Source: an uncultured Gammaproteobacteria bacterium (GTDB taxonomy: Bacteria; Pseudomonadota; Gammaproteobacteria; Enterobacterales; Psychrobiaceae). From it: a stretch of DNA of 64,000 nucleotides. The notes under the pieces are model-generated. The model was not told the DNA's origin. It did not search any database and was given only the letters and a program-made list of their open reading frames with translations. Positions 27,328-38,847 of the stretch are shown piece after piece. Both the position numbers and the translations under genes were made by a program. The DNA is taken from the NCBI GenBank assembly GCA_913060565.1, contig CAJXRU010000004.1, positions 17,192 through 81,191 on the forward strand. Direction: 5' to 3'. Every line of letters starts with the position of its first letter. Position 1 is the first letter of the stretch.

Positions 27328-28518
27328 ATGTTTGAAGTGGTCAAGACAGCAGCTGCTGATCCCATTCTCGGTTTAACTGAAGCCTTTAAAAAAGATACCC
27401 GTAGCAACAAAATTAACCTTGGCGTGGGTATCTATAAAACGGATCAAGGTGAAACACCAGTATTAGACTGTGTGAAAAAAGCCGAGCAGATTTTACTGCA
27501 AAACGAAAAGACCAAATCTTATTTAAACATTGAAGGATTAGCTGCTTATGCCGGCGTTGTTCAAGAGCTTTTGTTTGGATCTGATAGTGAAATTATTGCA
27601 AATAACAGAGCAGCCACGGCTCAAGCCCCCGGAGGCACGGGTTCGCTGCGTATTGCCGCTGACTTTTTAGTGAAACAACTTGGTGTGAAGCGTATTTGGG
27701 TCAGTAATCCTACATGGGCTAATCACGGAAATATTTTTAAAGCCGCTGGTTTAGAGGTGGTTGAATACGCCTATTACGATGCTGAAAATCAAGCGTTAGA
27801 TTTTGAGGGTATGTTGCAATCATTAGGTCAAACAGAAGCTGGCGATGCGGTGCTATTTCATGGTTGCTGTCACAATCCAACAGGTATTGATCCAACGTTT
27901 GAACAATGGCAAAAAATTAGTGAACTGGCTAATAAGCAACAAGTTATCGGCTTATTTGATTTTGCCTATCAAGGGTTTGGTGTGGGCATAGAAGAAGATG
28001 CACAGGGTTTACGTGCGTTTTCAGAAGCTAATAACGAGTTAATCGTCGCTAACTCTTTTTCTAAGAATTTCGGTTTATATAACGAACGTGTTGGTGCTGT
28101 CACTCTAGTCGCTAAGTCAGAAGAAGTTGCTCAATCGGCCTTTAGCCAAGTTAAGTCAATTATTCGCGCAAATTATTCGAACCCACCTTCACATGGTGCT
28201 GCCGTGGTTGCAACAATTCTGGCCGATAACGAATTAACCGCGCTATGGCATGATGAAGTTGCTCAAATGCGTCAACGCATTGCACAAATGCGTACGTTAT
28301 TTGTGGAGAAACTTGCGCATTATGGCGCCCAAGGTGATTTCTCTTTCATTACCCGTCAATGTGGCATGTTTTCATTTTCAGGCCTGAGCAAAGCACAAGT
28401 AGAAACCCTAAAAGTTGAACACGGCGTATATATTGTTGGCTCTGGCAGAATTAGTGTTGCTGGAATGACAAGTAATAATATTGACGATTTATGTCAGGCA
28501 ATCTGCAAAGTACTTTAA
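27328..28518 (+). CDS. tyrB: Aromatic-amino-acid/aspartate aminotransferase
   Basis: This 396-aa class I PLP-dependent aminotransferase has the AspC/TyrB N-terminus ([33 protein letters not shown]). It also has the [10 protein letters not shown] motif, DFAYQGFG, and the PLP-lysine segment [15 protein letters not shown]. The C-terminal [10 protein letters not shown] block contains the carboxylate-binding arginine. It transfers amino groups between aromatic amino acids or aspartate and 2-oxoglutarate. TyrB and AspC are hard to separate by eye, so the symbol is tentative. It is a single-gene unit with a terminator 24 nt after its stop. Confidence 0.87.
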   Translation: MFEVVKTAAADPILGLTEAFKKDTRSNKINLGVGIYKTDQGETPVLDCVKKAEQILLQNEKTKSYLNIEGLAAYAGVVQELLFGSDSEIIANNRAATAQAPGGTGSLRIAADFLVKQLGVKRIWVSNPTWANHGNIFKAAGLEVVEYAYYDAENQALDFEGMLQSLGQTEAGDAVLFHGCCHNPTGIDPTFEQWQKISELANKQQVIGLFDFAYQGFGVGIEEDAQGLRAFSEANNELIVANSFSKNFGLYNERVGAVTLVAKSEEVAQSAFSQVKSIIRANYSNPPSHGAAVVATILADNELTALWHDEVAQMRQRIAQMRTLFVEKLAHYGAQGDFSFITRQCGMFSFSGLSKAQVETLKVEHGVYIVGSGRISVAGMTSNNIDDLCQAICKVL

Positions 28519-28542
28519 TCAACATAACGTTGTGCAGATAAT

Positions 28543-28575
28543 AAAAAGGGAGATGCTTAGCATCTCCCTTTTTAC
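28543..28575. terminator. Intrinsic terminator, bidirectional, after aminotransferase
   Basis: Stem AAAAAGGGAGATGC / GCATCTCCCTTTTT (28543-28556, 28560-28573) with a 3-nt loop lies between the convergent aminotransferase and regulator genes. Confidence 0.92.
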
Positions 28576-28595
28576 TTTTGAAGAAAGCGTGTGAG

Positions 28596-30926
28596 CTATT
28601 GAGCTTTTTTCAAATCTTTAACCCGCAATCGTATTAACTGACGACGATTTTCGATTAATTCTAACAAGTTCAAAAACTGCCATTGACGATTAATTGAATC
28701 CAGGTTTGGATTTTCTTGCAGTGGCCACATCTGATACTTCGGACTAGGTAACCAACCAGAAGCCAGCAATTGAGCCATTTGTTTTAAAGCATCATTTTGT
28801 TGACCGACAAGTGCATAAGCCTCAGCCAGAGGCAGAGCATAAAGCTTTTGAAGACCTGAACTTTTAACAAAGACAATAAAGTGTTTAAGCAAAGCCAATC
28901 CTTCTTTTTCTTGGCCTGTTTTCATCAAAATATTAGCGTACGTTGGAATATAAAATAGACGATCAGCGCCGCTGGCCAAGCTAATATCTTCTTTAGTTAG
29001 CCAGCCCTCATTGCTCAGCAAATTAATCGCTTGTGTTGGATCATTCGCTTTTAAATACAACGCAGCCGCTTGCCATTGTGTCATGCGATATTGCGGGGAT
29101 ATTTTTTCAGCAGCCTGTTGTACACAATCAGCAATTGACTGTAATGAAATACAATAACTATCATTGCTGATAGCTTCCTCAATAAAGTTTATTGTCTTTC
29201 TTGCCTTTGGCTGTTCACTGCTTAAAAACGTTTGTAGCTGATTATAATTAACCCCATAGAAATAAACCTGTTGCTCAATGGACGATAATTCAATTGCATG
29301 CTCTTCAATAAGCAATTGCGCCTTTTCTAAGTTGCCTAATGCCACTAAGTCATACGCTTGCCAGTAGTAAGAATTTGCCAACTCAAATTGACGCTCGATT
29401 AGCGCATCAACTAATACGATACTGCGGTTATAATCTTTAAGTTTGCGATAACTTTCACTCAATAACTTAATTATCTGAGTCGAGTTTTGGTTTCTCTCCA
29501 TTGCCTTTAATAAGGCATCATGCGCTTTATTTATTGCACCAATGTAATTGTAATAACTCGCCTGAACTTCATAGCCTAAACTATGCTCTGGATAGCGTTT
29601 AATTATTTGCTTGGCAAAGACATCAAGATCGCTCGCTGAAATAATTTCTTCAGTGTCAGTGAGTTCAGTCGCGTGAAGCTTAGTGAGCAAATGATGAAAC
29701 TTATTATTCAAAGCCACTAAGCAATCTTGAGTTTGAACAGCCTCACCAATAAAATCGGAAATATGACACTTGTCCGTCACTAACAAAGCAGATTCAACGC
29801 CGGTAATATGTTTTGCTAACGATTGATTAAAAGCATCATTTTTCACAATATTTTGACTGATTAAATCTGATAAAAATAATGATATTAAAGCGGGCTTTTG
29901 AATGTTTTGTTTCGTCAATACATATAATTCAATTTTTACTCCCCCATCAATAACATCAATGACACCTTGCACCCTGGGTAATGCATTGTCATCGCGGTAT
30001 GGCATCACTTGAATAGCGGGTAAATGCTGTAATTTTTGGTCAAGCCACCATTGGATCCGTTGTTTACCATCTTGCGAGAGTGTATCAGCTTCACCTTTGA
30101 CCGTCAGCGGTGCAACATAGAGTACATCACTAGGAACAAATACTGCTTTAGGTTCACTTTTAAAATAGCGGGTCCCCACAAAAGACAGAATCAACATCAA
30201 AAGGAAAGCCATCACCCATTTCCATTTATTGCTGTTTGGTTTAGTGCCCGAATTAGGCTCAACACTTGATTGAGCATGATGAGAGACTTCGTCTTGTTCT
30301 GGGGTATTTACGATAGATTCTTCTTTATTACGAGTGTTATCGTCGTTAGTAGAACCGTCAATCGATGTTGTTTCAACACCAGTATCATCAGCTTGTGAGG
30401 ATTGTTCTACATTAGAAGTATCGAGTGATTCTTGTTCTTGCACGTTAGAAATAAAACCAAGATCATCAAAGATATTCTGCTCTAATACACCACTATGAAC
30501 TTGCGGCTCTTCTTCACTATCATTGGTATCATTAACTATTGCTTTATTTTTTTCTTCAATGACTTGTTGCTCATTACGCCGTTCACACGGTTGCGCCAAC
30601 CAGCGATATCCTTGGCGCGGAACGGTTTCAATATACTGCGCGTCATGCGTTTTATCATCAAAAACTCTGCGTAACTTTGCGATGCTTTGATAAAGCTTGT
30701 TCCGTGACATGGTTTGGTCAGATAAATTGTCAAGAATTTGGTCTGCGCTAATGACGTCTGGGTAAGCATTAACAAGCTGCCACAACACATCTAATGTGTG
30801 TTGATTCAGTGAAACAGATTCTAACGTCTCATCAAGTAATTGCTCGTGTCCTGCCTTAATAAGCGATGACTCAGCGTAAGAAAACACCCACTGATTGATT
30901 TGTATAGATTTATCTTGTTGAAGCAC
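28596..30926 (-). CDS. CadC/ToxR-like transmembrane transcriptional regulator with TPR-like C-terminal domain
   Basis: This 776-aa protein starts with an OmpR-type winged helix (residues about 5-110; LNQHTLDVLWQLVNAYPD, SRNKLYQSIAKLRRVFDD, YIETVPRQGYRWLA). An acidic, Ser/Thr/Asn-rich linker follows, then a single transmembrane segment (about 235-252, WVMAFLLMLILSFVG). The large periplasmic part contains tetratricopeptide-like helical pairs (AHDALLKAMERNQNS, LEKAQLLIEEH and similar). This is the CadC/ToxR design, in which a membrane-anchored DNA-binding protein senses something outside the cytoplasm. Neither signal nor target is evident. It is a lone gene flanked by terminators. Confidence 0.85.
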   Translation of the reverse strand: MLQQDKSIQINQWVFSYAESSLIKAGHEQLLDETLESVSLNQHTLDVLWQLVNAYPDVISADQILDNLSDQTMSRNKLYQSIAKLRRVFDDKTHDAQYIETVPRQGYRWLAQPCERRNEQQVIEEKNKAIVNDTNDSEEEPQVHSGVLEQNIFDDLGFISNVQEQESLDTSNVEQSSQADDTGVETTSIDGSTNDDNTRNKEESIVNTPEQDEVSHHAQSSVEPNSGTKPNSNKWKWVMAFLLMLILSFVGTRYFKSEPKAVFVPSDVLYVAPLTVKGEADTLSQDGKQRIQWWLDQKLQHLPAIQVMPYRDDNALPRVQGVIDVIDGGVKIELYVLTKQNIQKPALISLFLSDLISQNIVKNDAFNQSLAKHITGVESALLVTDKCHISDFIGEAVQTQDCLVALNNKFHHLLTKLHATELTDTEEIISASDLDVFAKQIIKRYPEHSLGYEVQASYYNYIGAINKAHDALLKAMERNQNSTQIIKLLSESYRKLKDYNRSIVLVDALIERQFELANSYYWQAYDLVALGNLEKAQLLIEEHAIELSSIEQQVYFYGVNYNQLQTFLSSEQPKARKTINFIEEAISNDSYCISLQSIADCVQQAAEKISPQYRMTQWQAAALYLKANDPTQAINLLSNEGWLTKEDISLASGADRLFYIPTYANILMKTGQEKEGLALLKHFIVFVKSSGLQKLYALPLAEAYALVGQQNDALKQMAQLLASGWLPSPKYQMWPLQENPNLDSINRQWQFLNLLELIENRRQLIRLRVKDLKKAQ

Positions 30927-30983
30927 TTCAATAAATACCGATCCTTAATACGTGTTGTCACCTTACCTTGTTTAGCGAAAAGA

Positions 30984-31018
30984 CACAAAAAAACCGCGAA
31001 TAGATCGCGGTTTTTTTA
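30984..31018 (-). terminator. Intrinsic terminator after ppsA
   Basis: Stem AAAAAAACCGCGA / TCGCGGTTTTTTT (30987-30999, 31005-31017) with a 5-nt loop lies 28 nt beyond the ppsA stop on the minus strand. It is symmetrical enough to work in both directions. Confidence 0.92.
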
Positions 31019-31044
31019 GCCTATTGACAACAGTTAGCTATTAA

Positions 31045-33471
31045 TTAGCCATGCTGTTCAGCAAGATATAACCAAGTTTTTAATACCGTATCAGGGTTAA
31101 GTGATACGCTCTCGATGCCTTGCTCAACGAGCCATGCAGCGAAATCTTCGTGATCTGATGGCCCTTGTCCACAAATACCAACGTACTTACCGCGAGCTTT
31201 CGCTGCTGATATAGCCATTGCTAGCATTTTCTTAACCGCTGGATTACGTTCGTCAAATAACTCTGAAACAATGCCCGAATCACGATCTAAACCAAGTGTT
31301 AACTGAGTCAAATCATTTGAACCAATTGAGAAACCGTCAAAATAATCTAAAAACTCATCAGCAAGTAGTGCATTTGATGGGAGCTCACACATCATAATAA
31401 CGCGTAATCCATTTTCTCCGCGCTTAAGACCCTGTTCTTCCAACAGCTTGATGACGGCCGCAGCTTCTTCAAGTGTGCGAACAAACGGGATCATGATCTC
31501 AACGTTGGTAAAGCCCATGTCGTTGCGAACACGTTTAATGGCATCACACTCTAGAGCAAAACAATCTCTGAATTCTTTAGAGATATAACGTGATGCACCG
31601 CGGAAACCTAACATTGGATTTTCTTCTTCGGGCTCGTACGCTTCGCCACCAATCAAGTTAGCATATTCGTTTGACTTAAAGTCAGACATACGAACAATCA
31701 CTTTTTCAGGCGCAAAAGCACAGGCCAGTGTAGAAATACCTTCCGTTAATTTAGCAACATAAAACTCTACTGGTGATGAATACCCTGCCATCATCTCATC
31801 GATATCACGTTTCACAGCAACAGGCTGATCATCATAATTAATCAATGCTTTTGGGTGAATACCAATCATACGGTTGATGATGAACTCTAAACGCGCAAGA
31901 CCGATACCAGCATGCGGTAGTCGAGCAAAGTCAAATGCACGATCAGGATTACCGACATTCATCATGACTTTAAGTGGTAGCTCCGGCATGTTATCAACTT
32001 CAGATGTCGTTACACTGAAATCAAGTTTACCTTCATAAATGAATCCAGTGTCACCTTCAGCACAAGAAACGGTGATATCAGTACCTTCCTTAATGGTATC
32101 AGTTGCGTTGCCACAACCAACAACCGCAGGAACGCCTAATTCACGTGCGATAATAGCAGCATGACACGTACGGCCACCGCGATTAGTAACAATTGCAGAA
32201 GCACGTTTCATGATTGGTTCCCAATCAGGATCCGTCATATCAGTAACTAATACGTCACCTGGTTGGATACGATCCATTTCATCAAGTGAATTTAAGACTT
32301 TTGCAGTACCACTGCCAATTTTACCGCCAATAGCACGACCTTCAATTAAGACAGGTCCTTTTTCATTTAGCGCATAACGCTCCATAAAATTGCCATCTTC
32401 ACGTGAACGCACAGTTTCTGGACGTGCTTGTACAATATACAATTTGCCATCGTTACCATCTTTTGCCCACTCGATATCCATCGCGCGACCGTAATGTTTT
32501 TCGATGACTTGTGCTTGCTTTGCTAACTCTTCAACTTCGCTATCTGTAATAGAGAATTGTTGTGAGCGGGCAGCATCAATGTCACGAGTAATAACTTGCT
32601 TACCGTGCTCAGTGTTATCTGAGTACACCATTTCAATCAGTTTACTACCTATATTACGACGAACAACTGCTGGACGGCCTGCGTCTAACGTTTGTTTATG
32701 CACGTAAAATTCATCAGGATTTACTGCGCCTTGAACAACCATCTCACCTAGGCCCCATGACGATGTAATAAAGACAACATCTTCAAAGCCAGATTCTGTG
32801 TCAAGGGTAAACATAACGCCAGATGCAGCAATATCACTGCGAACCATGCGCTGAACACCCGCTGATAATGCGACACCACGGTGATCGTAGCCTTGGTGAA
32901 CACGATATGAAATAGCGCGATCATTAAACAGCGATGCAAATACGTGTTTAATTGCTTCACGAACGCTGTCTAAACCGACAACATTTAAGAAGGTTTCTTG
33001 TTGACCAGCAAAAGAGGCATCTGGCATATCTTCAGCAGTAGCCGAAGAGCGAACCGCAAATGACATACCTGCTGAAGAATCAGCTAGTTTGGTGTAAGCC
33101 TCTTTAATAGCATCTTCAAGTGCCGGTTGAAATGGCGTGTCTAAAATCCACTGACGAATTGTCTTACCAGCATCGCCTAGTGCTTTGATATCATCAACAT
33201 CAAGCTCATCAAGGAGCTTGTACATCTTGTCGTTGATACCGCTTAACTCTAAAAACTCGTTAAATGCATGTGCGGTTGTTGCAAAACCGCCAGGAACTTG
33301 CACCCCTGCATTAGATAAATTACTGATCATCTCGCCAAGAGATGCGTTTTTTCCGCCAACAATCTCAACATCGTTCATGCCAAGTTGTTCATACCACAGT
33401 ACATAATCTTGCACTTCAAAAGTCCCCGTGTGTTCAAAAGGTGAATAAGCATTGGTTTTTGCATTGTACAC
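31045..33471 (-). CDS. ppsA: Phosphoenolpyruvate synthase
   Basis: This 808-aa protein opens its ATP-grasp domain with [25 protein letters not shown]. The swivelling phosphohistidine domain [21 protein letters not shown] follows, with catalytic His and the adjacent Thr that PpsR modifies. The C-terminal TIM-barrel PEP-binding domain ends with [19 protein letters not shown]. It converts pyruvate and ATP to PEP, AMP and phosphate for gluconeogenesis. It is divergent from ppsR, the usual arrangement, across about 190 bp, and is followed by a strong terminator. The start ATG 33471 gives a slightly longer N-terminus than the E. coli enzyme. Confidence 0.97.
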   Translation of the reverse strand: MYNAKTNAYSPFEHTGTFEVQDYVLWYEQLGMNDVEIVGGKNASLGEMISNLSNAGVQVPGGFATTAHAFNEFLELSGINDKMYKLLDELDVDDIKALGDAGKTIRQWILDTPFQPALEDAIKEAYTKLADSSAGMSFAVRSSATAEDMPDASFAGQQETFLNVVGLDSVREAIKHVFASLFNDRAISYRVHQGYDHRGVALSAGVQRMVRSDIAASGVMFTLDTESGFEDVVFITSSWGLGEMVVQGAVNPDEFYVHKQTLDAGRPAVVRRNIGSKLIEMVYSDNTEHGKQVITRDIDAARSQQFSITDSEVEELAKQAQVIEKHYGRAMDIEWAKDGNDGKLYIVQARPETVRSREDGNFMERYALNEKGPVLIEGRAIGGKIGSGTAKVLNSLDEMDRIQPGDVLVTDMTDPDWEPIMKRASAIVTNRGGRTCHAAIIARELGVPAVVGCGNATDTIKEGTDITVSCAEGDTGFIYEGKLDFSVTTSEVDNMPELPLKVMMNVGNPDRAFDFARLPHAGIGLARLEFIINRMIGIHPKALINYDDQPVAVKRDIDEMMAGYSSPVEFYVAKLTEGISTLACAFAPEKVIVRMSDFKSNEYANLIGGEAYEPEEENPMLGFRGASRYISKEFRDCFALECDAIKRVRNDMGFTNVEIMIPFVRTLEEAAAVIKLLEEQGLKRGENGLRVIMMCELPSNALLADEFLDYFDGFSIGSNDLTQLTLGLDRDSGIVSELFDERNPAVKKMLAMAISAAKARGKYVGICGQGPSDHEDFAAWLVEQGIESVSLNPDTVLKTWLYLAEQHG

Positions 33472-33663
33472 TGCTATAAAATGATAGGTAAATCACATTT
33501 TTATATTTCTAATATTTATCTGAAAGATGCATGAGAATTTTGATGGAATAAGGCATAATTTAATTAGTTTTTTATCGCTTTAATACACTATATTCTTCCA
33601 ATCGCTTAAAACCATTTAATGCTCTGTGTAATTGAGCTATTTATTTTCAAAAAGGAGTCGACG

Positions 33664-34470
33664 TTGAGAACTGTATTTTATATATCTGATGGTACCGCCA
33701 TCACGGCAGAAATTCTTGGGCACGCCGTTTTATCGCAATTTGATACGCCGTTTGATCAAGTAACTATTCCATTTGTTGAAAGCGTTGAGCGAGCTAAAGA
33801 AGTTGCGTTTGAAATCAACAGCCATCAAGAAGACGATCAATTACCCTTAGTATTTCACTCAATTGTGGACGAAGATATTAGAGCTATTATTAATGATGCT
33901 AATTGTTTAGCGCATGATTTTCTAAATACATTCGTTGCGCCACTCGAACAACAACTGGGTTTAAAGGCGGAGCCAACGCTCCACCGCACCCATGGCATTG
34001 CAAACAAAGCATATAGCGCGCGAATTGATGCCATTAACTATTCGTTAGACAACGATGATGGCATTAGCCTCAAGAACCTTGATGATGCTGAAATTATTTT
34101 AGTCGGCGTGTCTCGCTGTGGAAAAACACCAAGTAGTCTCTATTTGGCGATGCAATTTGGTATTGCGACAGCTAATTATCCATTTATTTGCCAAGACATG
34201 GACGCGTTAAAGCTACCGCAAGAATTAAAAAAACATAAACATAAAATATTTGGCCTCACCATTGATCCACACCGATTACACGATATTCGTAGTCAACGAC
34301 GCGCCAATAGCCAATATTCATCATTGCGTCAGTGTCGTCTTGAAGTAAAAGAAGTTGAAATGTTGTATCGCAAAGAACGTATTCCGTTTATTGATACCAC
34401 TAAATATAGTGTTGAAGAGATTACTGCCAAAATACTAGATATTACAGGCCACAAACGAACAATGTTTTAA
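33664..34470 (+). CDS. ppsR: PEP synthase regulatory protein (kinase/pyrophosphorylase) PpsR
   Basis: The product is 268 aa from TTG 33664. An AAAGGAG ribosome-binding site (33651-33657) precedes it, and translation then opens with [20 protein letters not shown], as in the family. The in-frame ATG at 33619 lacks a ribosome-binding site and would add unrelated residues. A P-loop-like [15 protein letters not shown] lies near residue 150. It phosphorylates the active-site threonine of PEP synthase using ADP and reverses this with phosphate. It lies divergently beside its target ppsA. Confidence 0.93.
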   Translation: MRTVFYISDGTAITAEILGHAVLSQFDTPFDQVTIPFVESVERAKEVAFEINSHQEDDQLPLVFHSIVDEDIRAIINDANCLAHDFLNTFVAPLEQQLGLKAEPTLHRTHGIANKAYSARIDAINYSLDNDDGISLKNLDDAEIILVGVSRCGKTPSSLYLAMQFGIATANYPFICQDMDALKLPQELKKHKHKIFGLTIDPHRLHDIRSQRRANSQYSSLRQCRLEVKEVEMLYRKERIPFIDTTKYSVEEITAKILDITGHKRTMF

Positions 34471-34517
34471 TCTTTGAACAATCGTTCATCGAATTGATTA
34501 ACAAACATTCACGCCTC

Positions 34518-34639
34518 AAAGGCTATTTTGTACAAATACTAAGCAGCGCATTCTCTAAAATCCCGGGAAATATCGACACGGCCTAAATTATAGCCTTTAT
34601 TTACTTTATCCTCACGCCCGTTTGGGCTATGGTAAGCCC
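34518..34639 (+). promoter_or_regulatory. Possible structured leader of the DAHP synthase gene
   Basis: AAAGGCTAT (34518-34526) is exactly complementary to ATAGCCTTT (34590-34598). The core ATAGCC of the latter can instead pair with GGCTAT at 34625-34630, and that GGGCT can pair with AGCCC at 34635-34639. This gives a 1:2, 2:3 or 3:4 choice of pairings before the start codon. There is no U-run after the last hairpin, so a transcription attenuator is not shown. Confidence 0.25.
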
Positions 34640-34671
34640 CATTAATGAAGTTTCCAGCTAAGCACAAAAAC

Positions 34672-35727
34672 ATGTCAATAAAAACTGATGAACTAAGAAC
34701 CACATATATCGATCAAGTTATTACACCTAGCCAATTAGCAAGTGAATACCCACTTTCGCCTGAAGGTGCTGATAGCCTGATTAAAAGTCGTCGTGATATA
34801 GAAGCGATTATCAATGGACAAGACAAACGTTTGCTTGTCATTGTTGGACCCTGTTCAATTCATGATACCGACGCAGCGCTTGACTATGCGCGCCGCCTAA
34901 AAGAGTTACAAATTAAGTATCAAGATAGTCTAGTTATTGCAATGCGTGTGTATTTTGAAAAGCCCCGCACCATTGTCGGTTGGAAAGGCTTAATTAGTGA
35001 TCCAGATTTGAACGGTCAATACCAAGCAAATAAAGGATTACGGTTAGCCCGTCACCTACTCGTTGAACTGACTGAAATGGGCTTACCGATTGCAACTGAG
35101 TTTTTGGATATGGTTAACGGCCAATACATAGCTGACTTAGTAAGTTGGGGGGCCATTGGTGCGCGTACAACAGAAAGCCAAATTCATCGTGAAATGGCAT
35201 CAGCATTATCTTGTCCTGTTGGATTTAAGAATGGTACTGATGGCAACACTAAAATTGCAATTGATGCGGTTCGGGCTTCTCGCGAAGCGCATATTTTCTA
35301 TTCACCAGATAAAGACGGCATGATGACGGTTTACCGTACCCACGGTAATCCATTTGGCCACGTCATTTTACGTGGCGGTAAAACCCCTAACTATAGTAGA
35401 GAGTTTGTGGACGCAGCCTGTGATCAATTAGCCGCCACTAACTTAATGCCATCTGTCGTTGTTGATTTTAGCCATGGCAACAGTCAGAAGCAGCATAAAA
35501 ATCAGCTCAATGTAGCGCAAGATATTATGCAGCAAATGCGCGATGGCAGTATGAAAATTGCCGGCATAATGGCTGAAAGCTTTATTGAAGAAGGCAATCA
35601 AAAAGTTATTGAAGGACAACCGCTTGTTTATGGTAAGAGTATTACCGACGCCTGTATTCACTGGCAAGATACGGAGCAGCTATTAGCGGACTTAGCCGCT
35701 GCGGCTAAAGACCGTATGGCACTTTAG
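34672..35727 (+). CDS. aroG: 3-deoxy-7-phosphoheptulonate (DAHP) synthase, class I
   Basis: The product is 351 aa from ATG 34672 (MSIKTDELRTTYIDQ), which aligns with the usual N-terminus; an in-frame ATG at 34645 would add nine residues. Class I hallmarks include RLLVIVGPCSIHD, MRVYFEKPRTIVGWKGLI, FLDMVNGQYIADLVSWGAIGARTTESQIHREMA (in part), VVDFSHGNSQKQH and IMAESFIEEGNQ. It condenses PEP with erythrose 4-phosphate, the first step of the shikimate pathway. AroF, AroG and AroH types cannot be separated safely by eye. Placement next to ppsA/ppsR joins PEP supply to aromatic synthesis. Confidence 0.92.
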   Translation: MSIKTDELRTTYIDQVITPSQLASEYPLSPEGADSLIKSRRDIEAIINGQDKRLLVIVGPCSIHDTDAALDYARRLKELQIKYQDSLVIAMRVYFEKPRTIVGWKGLISDPDLNGQYQANKGLRLARHLLVELTEMGLPIATEFLDMVNGQYIADLVSWGAIGARTTESQIHREMASALSCPVGFKNGTDGNTKIAIDAVRASREAHIFYSPDKDGMMTVYRTHGNPFGHVILRGGKTPNYSREFVDAACDQLAATNLMPSVVVDFSHGNSQKQHKNQLNVAQDIMQQMRDGSMKIAGIMAESFIEEGNQKVIEGQPLVYGKSITDACIHWQDTEQLLADLAAAAKDRMAL

Positions 35728-35764
35728 ATTGCCAAATTAACGTAACGTAACAAAATAAACATTT

Positions 35765-35786
35765 AAGGGCCTTATGGCCCTTTTTT
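35765..35786 (+). terminator. Intrinsic terminator after aroG
   Basis: Stem AAGGGCC / GGCCCTT (35765-35771, 35776-35782) with a TTAT loop is followed by a T-run, 38 nt after the stop. Confidence 0.9.
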
Positions 35787-35939
35787 AAGGTCTGTTATTT
35801 ATTACGTTTACTCTCTCATTTCTCTTTAATCCCTAATTTTTACACGGGATTATTCCTGAAGAACAAATAAAAAAGTACTTGATCATTGGAATTTAATACG
35901 ACTAATATATTAATTAAATACAGGAGTGTAGAAGATTTT

Positions 35940-38804
35940 ATGATGGGAATGACAAGCGCAACGAGCAACATGACACTGAAACGTAAATTGATGCTCGCGA
36001 TGACCTTTGCCGGTTTGATACCATTACTGATAGCAGGAGTCATTAATACAGTATCGACTTCATTCGCCCTTCATGATAGCGCCAAAAATCAATTAGAATC
36101 CCTTAAAGCGGCAAAGAAATCTCAAGTAGAGTCTTATTTTGCTCAAGTAAGAAATCAAGTAACCACATTTTCAGATAGTGAAATGACCATCAGTGCGATG
36201 CGTGAATTTACGTACAACATGTATGATCTATCAATACAGTTACCGCAAAGTGAACAAGAAAAAATTGACGCATTAAGCCGTTTTTATCAAAACGAATTTC
36301 TTAGTGAATTTAAAAAACATAAAGCCACTAATCTGATCCCAAATATCGATAGCCTGATCCCAACTGAAGAACCATCCCTTAGCGCTCAATTTTCCTACAT
36401 CGCAAATAACGATAATCCGTTAGGCCACAAAGACAAATTAATGCGTGGTATTGAAGAGTCTAGCTATCACCACAGCCATGCTAAATATCATCCTAAATTT
36501 AGAAATTACCTTAATAAATTTGGCTATTACGATATATTTCTGATCGAGCCAGATCAAGGCCATATTGTTTATAGCGTGTTTAAGGAAGCCGATTTTGGTA
36601 CCAGCGTCATGGAAGGGCCGTATAAAGATTCAGGCCTAGCAAGAGCATTTCTCGCAGCACTCGCGTTAGACGCAACAGACCAAGCAAAGCTGATTGATTT
36701 TTCAAACTATACGCCATCTTATGGCGAGCCAGCATCGTTTATTGCGTCGCCTATATTTGACGGTGATGAACGTGTTGGTGTTTTAGTATTTCAAATGCCA
36801 ATCGGTGTAATTAATGGGATCATGCAAACAAGTGATGGTCTAGGCGAAACTGGCGAAACATTTCTTGTTGGTAGCGACAGGCTTATGCGCTCCCAATCTC
36901 GTTTCAGTGAAAACAATAGCATTTTAAAAACCACTGTTGATACGCTCGCTACAACCAATATTGCAAATAACTTAACTGGCAGTGAAACCATTACTAACCA
37001 TCTAGATCGTCGTGTTCTATCTGCTTTCGCCCCGTTAAAAATCATAGATTTAAATTGGGGAATTATTGCTGAGATTGATGAAAGTGAAGCGTTTAGTGCA
37101 ATCAGTACCCTCATTTGGGAAACGGTGATTATTGCCATCATTACTATCGCTGTGCTAATTGTTTGTGCAATGACCTTCTCCCGCAGTCTTACAGAGCCTT
37201 TAGTGGAAGCAATTAATGTTGCTAAATCTATTGCTAATGGCAATTTAGATAATGTTATTAAAAACAAGGGGAATAATGAAATAAGCCAATTGTTAAGGGC
37301 GTTAGGGAATATGCAGGACAATTTAAATGAGCGCACAAAAGCGACGCAAAGAGAATTAGGCATCAACACTAGAATCAAGCAAGCATTAGATAATGTGAGT
37401 GGCAACGTGATGGTACTCAACAAAAGTCATAAGGTTGTTTATACAAACACTGCCCTTCTCAAATTATTAAAGTGTCAGAGTGATGTATTTAAGTTACCTA
37501 CCGATGATATTGGCGGGCTCCATGCTGCCGATGTATTTACAGCGTTAAATATGAATAGCACTAAACTCGTTGGCTTTGAACAACAGCAATACCAAGAGAG
37601 TATTGTTTGTGGCATTACCCTCAATTTTACCGCAAACCCCGTATTTGATGTTTCAGGTGAGCAGCTTGGCACCGTTGTCGAAATTGTTGACCGAACACCA
37701 GAAGTTAAGACGCAAAACGAAATTCAACAAGTGGTTGATAATGCCCTGCGCGGTGATTTTAGTGAGCGAATTACTATTGATGATAAGAGCGGATTCTTTC
37801 AATCTTTCTCCACCAGCATTAATCAATTGGTCGATGTATCAGATCAAGTCACTACCGATGCCCTTAGAATTTTTAGTGCGCTGGCTAAAGGCGATTTAAC
37901 ACAAACAATTACCACCGAATACCACGGACAATTTGACCAACTAAAAATTGATGCTAATGCAACAGTTGAACAGCTAACAGCCATTGTCTCAAAAATTCAA
38001 CAGTCAGCGAATAGTGTTAACAGTGAGGCACAGCAACTGTCGTATGGTAATGAAGACTTACATAAACGAACTGTGGAACAATCAGCCAGTCTCGAAGAAA
38101 CCAATGTGGCGTTGTTAGAAATAACCAATACAGTTCAAGATAACTCTTCGTATGCCTCAACCGCCCATGTATTGGCGCAAAAAGCGAGACAGTATGCCGA
38201 GCAAGGCGGTGACGTTGTTCAAAAAGCGATTAGTGCAATGGAGAATATTAATCACTCCACCAGTAATATTTCGGAGATAATCAGCCTGATTGATAACATC
38301 GCCTTTCAAACTAATCTATTAGCACTCAATGCAGCTGTTGAAGCAGCACGAGCTGGCGAACAAGGCCGCGGATTTGCTGTAGTCGCTGGAGAAGTGAGAA
38401 ACCTTGCTGGAAGAAGCGCAGCAGCGGCAAAAGATATAAAGAATTTAATTAGCGATGCACAGACTAAAGTGAGCGATGGTTCAACATTAGTCACAGATAC
38501 GGGCGGCACATTACAAAATATAATTGACAGCGTCACTGAAGTTTCCTCAGTAGTGGCTAACATTGACAATGCCTCACAATCTCAATCATCAAGCATGGAA
38601 GAAATAAATCAAACTACCAAACATTTAGAAAACATTACGGTTAAAAATTCAGAATTAGTGTCTCACGCTGCTAACTCAAGCAGTAATTTAACGAGTCATG
38701 CACAAGAATTGAAAGCGTTAATTGCATTCTTTTCTGTCCATAAGAAACAAGAAATCAAGAAAACTCGATCGAGTACCGAATTGCGTCTAAATGTGACGAC
38801 CTAA
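35940..38804 (+). CDS. Methyl-accepting chemotaxis protein with N-terminal Cache-type sensor and PAS domain
   Basis: The product is about 954 aa from ATG 35940, where AGGAG lies 13 nt upstream; an ATG at 35886 would add an unlikely 18 residues. Order: first transmembrane helix ([19 protein letters not shown]), a periplasmic Cache-like ligand domain of about 330 residues, a second transmembrane helix ([16 protein letters not shown]), HAMP, a PAS-like domain, a second HAMP-like stretch, then the signalling helices with the hairpin tip [21 protein letters not shown]. No CheR-tether pentapeptide is visible at the end (LRLNVTT). The ligand is unknown. It is a single gene, convergent with mobA. Confidence 0.92.
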   Translation: MMGMTSATSNMTLKRKLMLAMTFAGLIPLLIAGVINTVSTSFALHDSAKNQLESLKAAKKSQVESYFAQVRNQVTTFSDSEMTISAMREFTYNMYDLSIQLPQSEQEKIDALSRFYQNEFLSEFKKHKATNLIPNIDSLIPTEEPSLSAQFSYIANNDNPLGHKDKLMRGIEESSYHHSHAKYHPKFRNYLNKFGYYDIFLIEPDQGHIVYSVFKEADFGTSVMEGPYKDSGLARAFLAALALDATDQAKLIDFSNYTPSYGEPASFIASPIFDGDERVGVLVFQMPIGVINGIMQTSDGLGETGETFLVGSDRLMRSQSRFSENNSILKTTVDTLATTNIANNLTGSETITNHLDRRVLSAFAPLKIIDLNWGIIAEIDESEAFSAISTLIWETVIIAIITIAVLIVCAMTFSRSLTEPLVEAINVAKSIANGNLDNVIKNKGNNEISQLLRALGNMQDNLNERTKATQRELGINTRIKQALDNVSGNVMVLNKSHKVVYTNTALLKLLKCQSDVFKLPTDDIGGLHAADVFTALNMNSTKLVGFEQQQYQESIVCGITLNFTANPVFDVSGEQLGTVVEIVDRTPEVKTQNEIQQVVDNALRGDFSERITIDDKSGFFQSFSTSINQLVDVSDQVTTDALRIFSALAKGDLTQTITTEYHGQFDQLKIDANATVEQLTAIVSKIQQSANSVNSEAQQLSYGNEDLHKRTVEQSASLEETNVALLEITNTVQDNSSYASTAHVLAQKARQYAEQGGDVVQKAISAMENINHSTSNISEIISLIDNIAFQTNLLALNAAVEAARAGEQGRGFAVVAGEVRNLAGRSAAAAKDIKNLISDAQTKVSDGSTLVTDTGGTLQNIIDSVTEVSSVVANIDNASQSQSSSMEEINQTTKHLENITVKNSELVSHAANSSSNLTSHAQELKALIAFFSVHKKQEIKKTRSSTELRLNVTT

Positions 38805-38847
38805 GTTATTGACTGCTGACACTCATTTATTAAGTGAGTAACATGCG

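Noticed and set aside
33619..33663. ATG 33619 as the ppsR start
   Set aside because: No ribosome-binding site, and the added residues are unlike the family; TTG 33664 has AAAGGAG at proper distance.
36791..37423. 210-codon minus-strand frame inside the chemoreceptor gene
   Set aside because: Antisense shadow of the Cache/HAMP region; no ribosome-binding site or family resemblance.
38805..38847. Hairpin between the chemoreceptor and mobA genes as a terminator
   Set aside because: A short weak stem (ACTCA/TGAGT) without a T-run on either strand.
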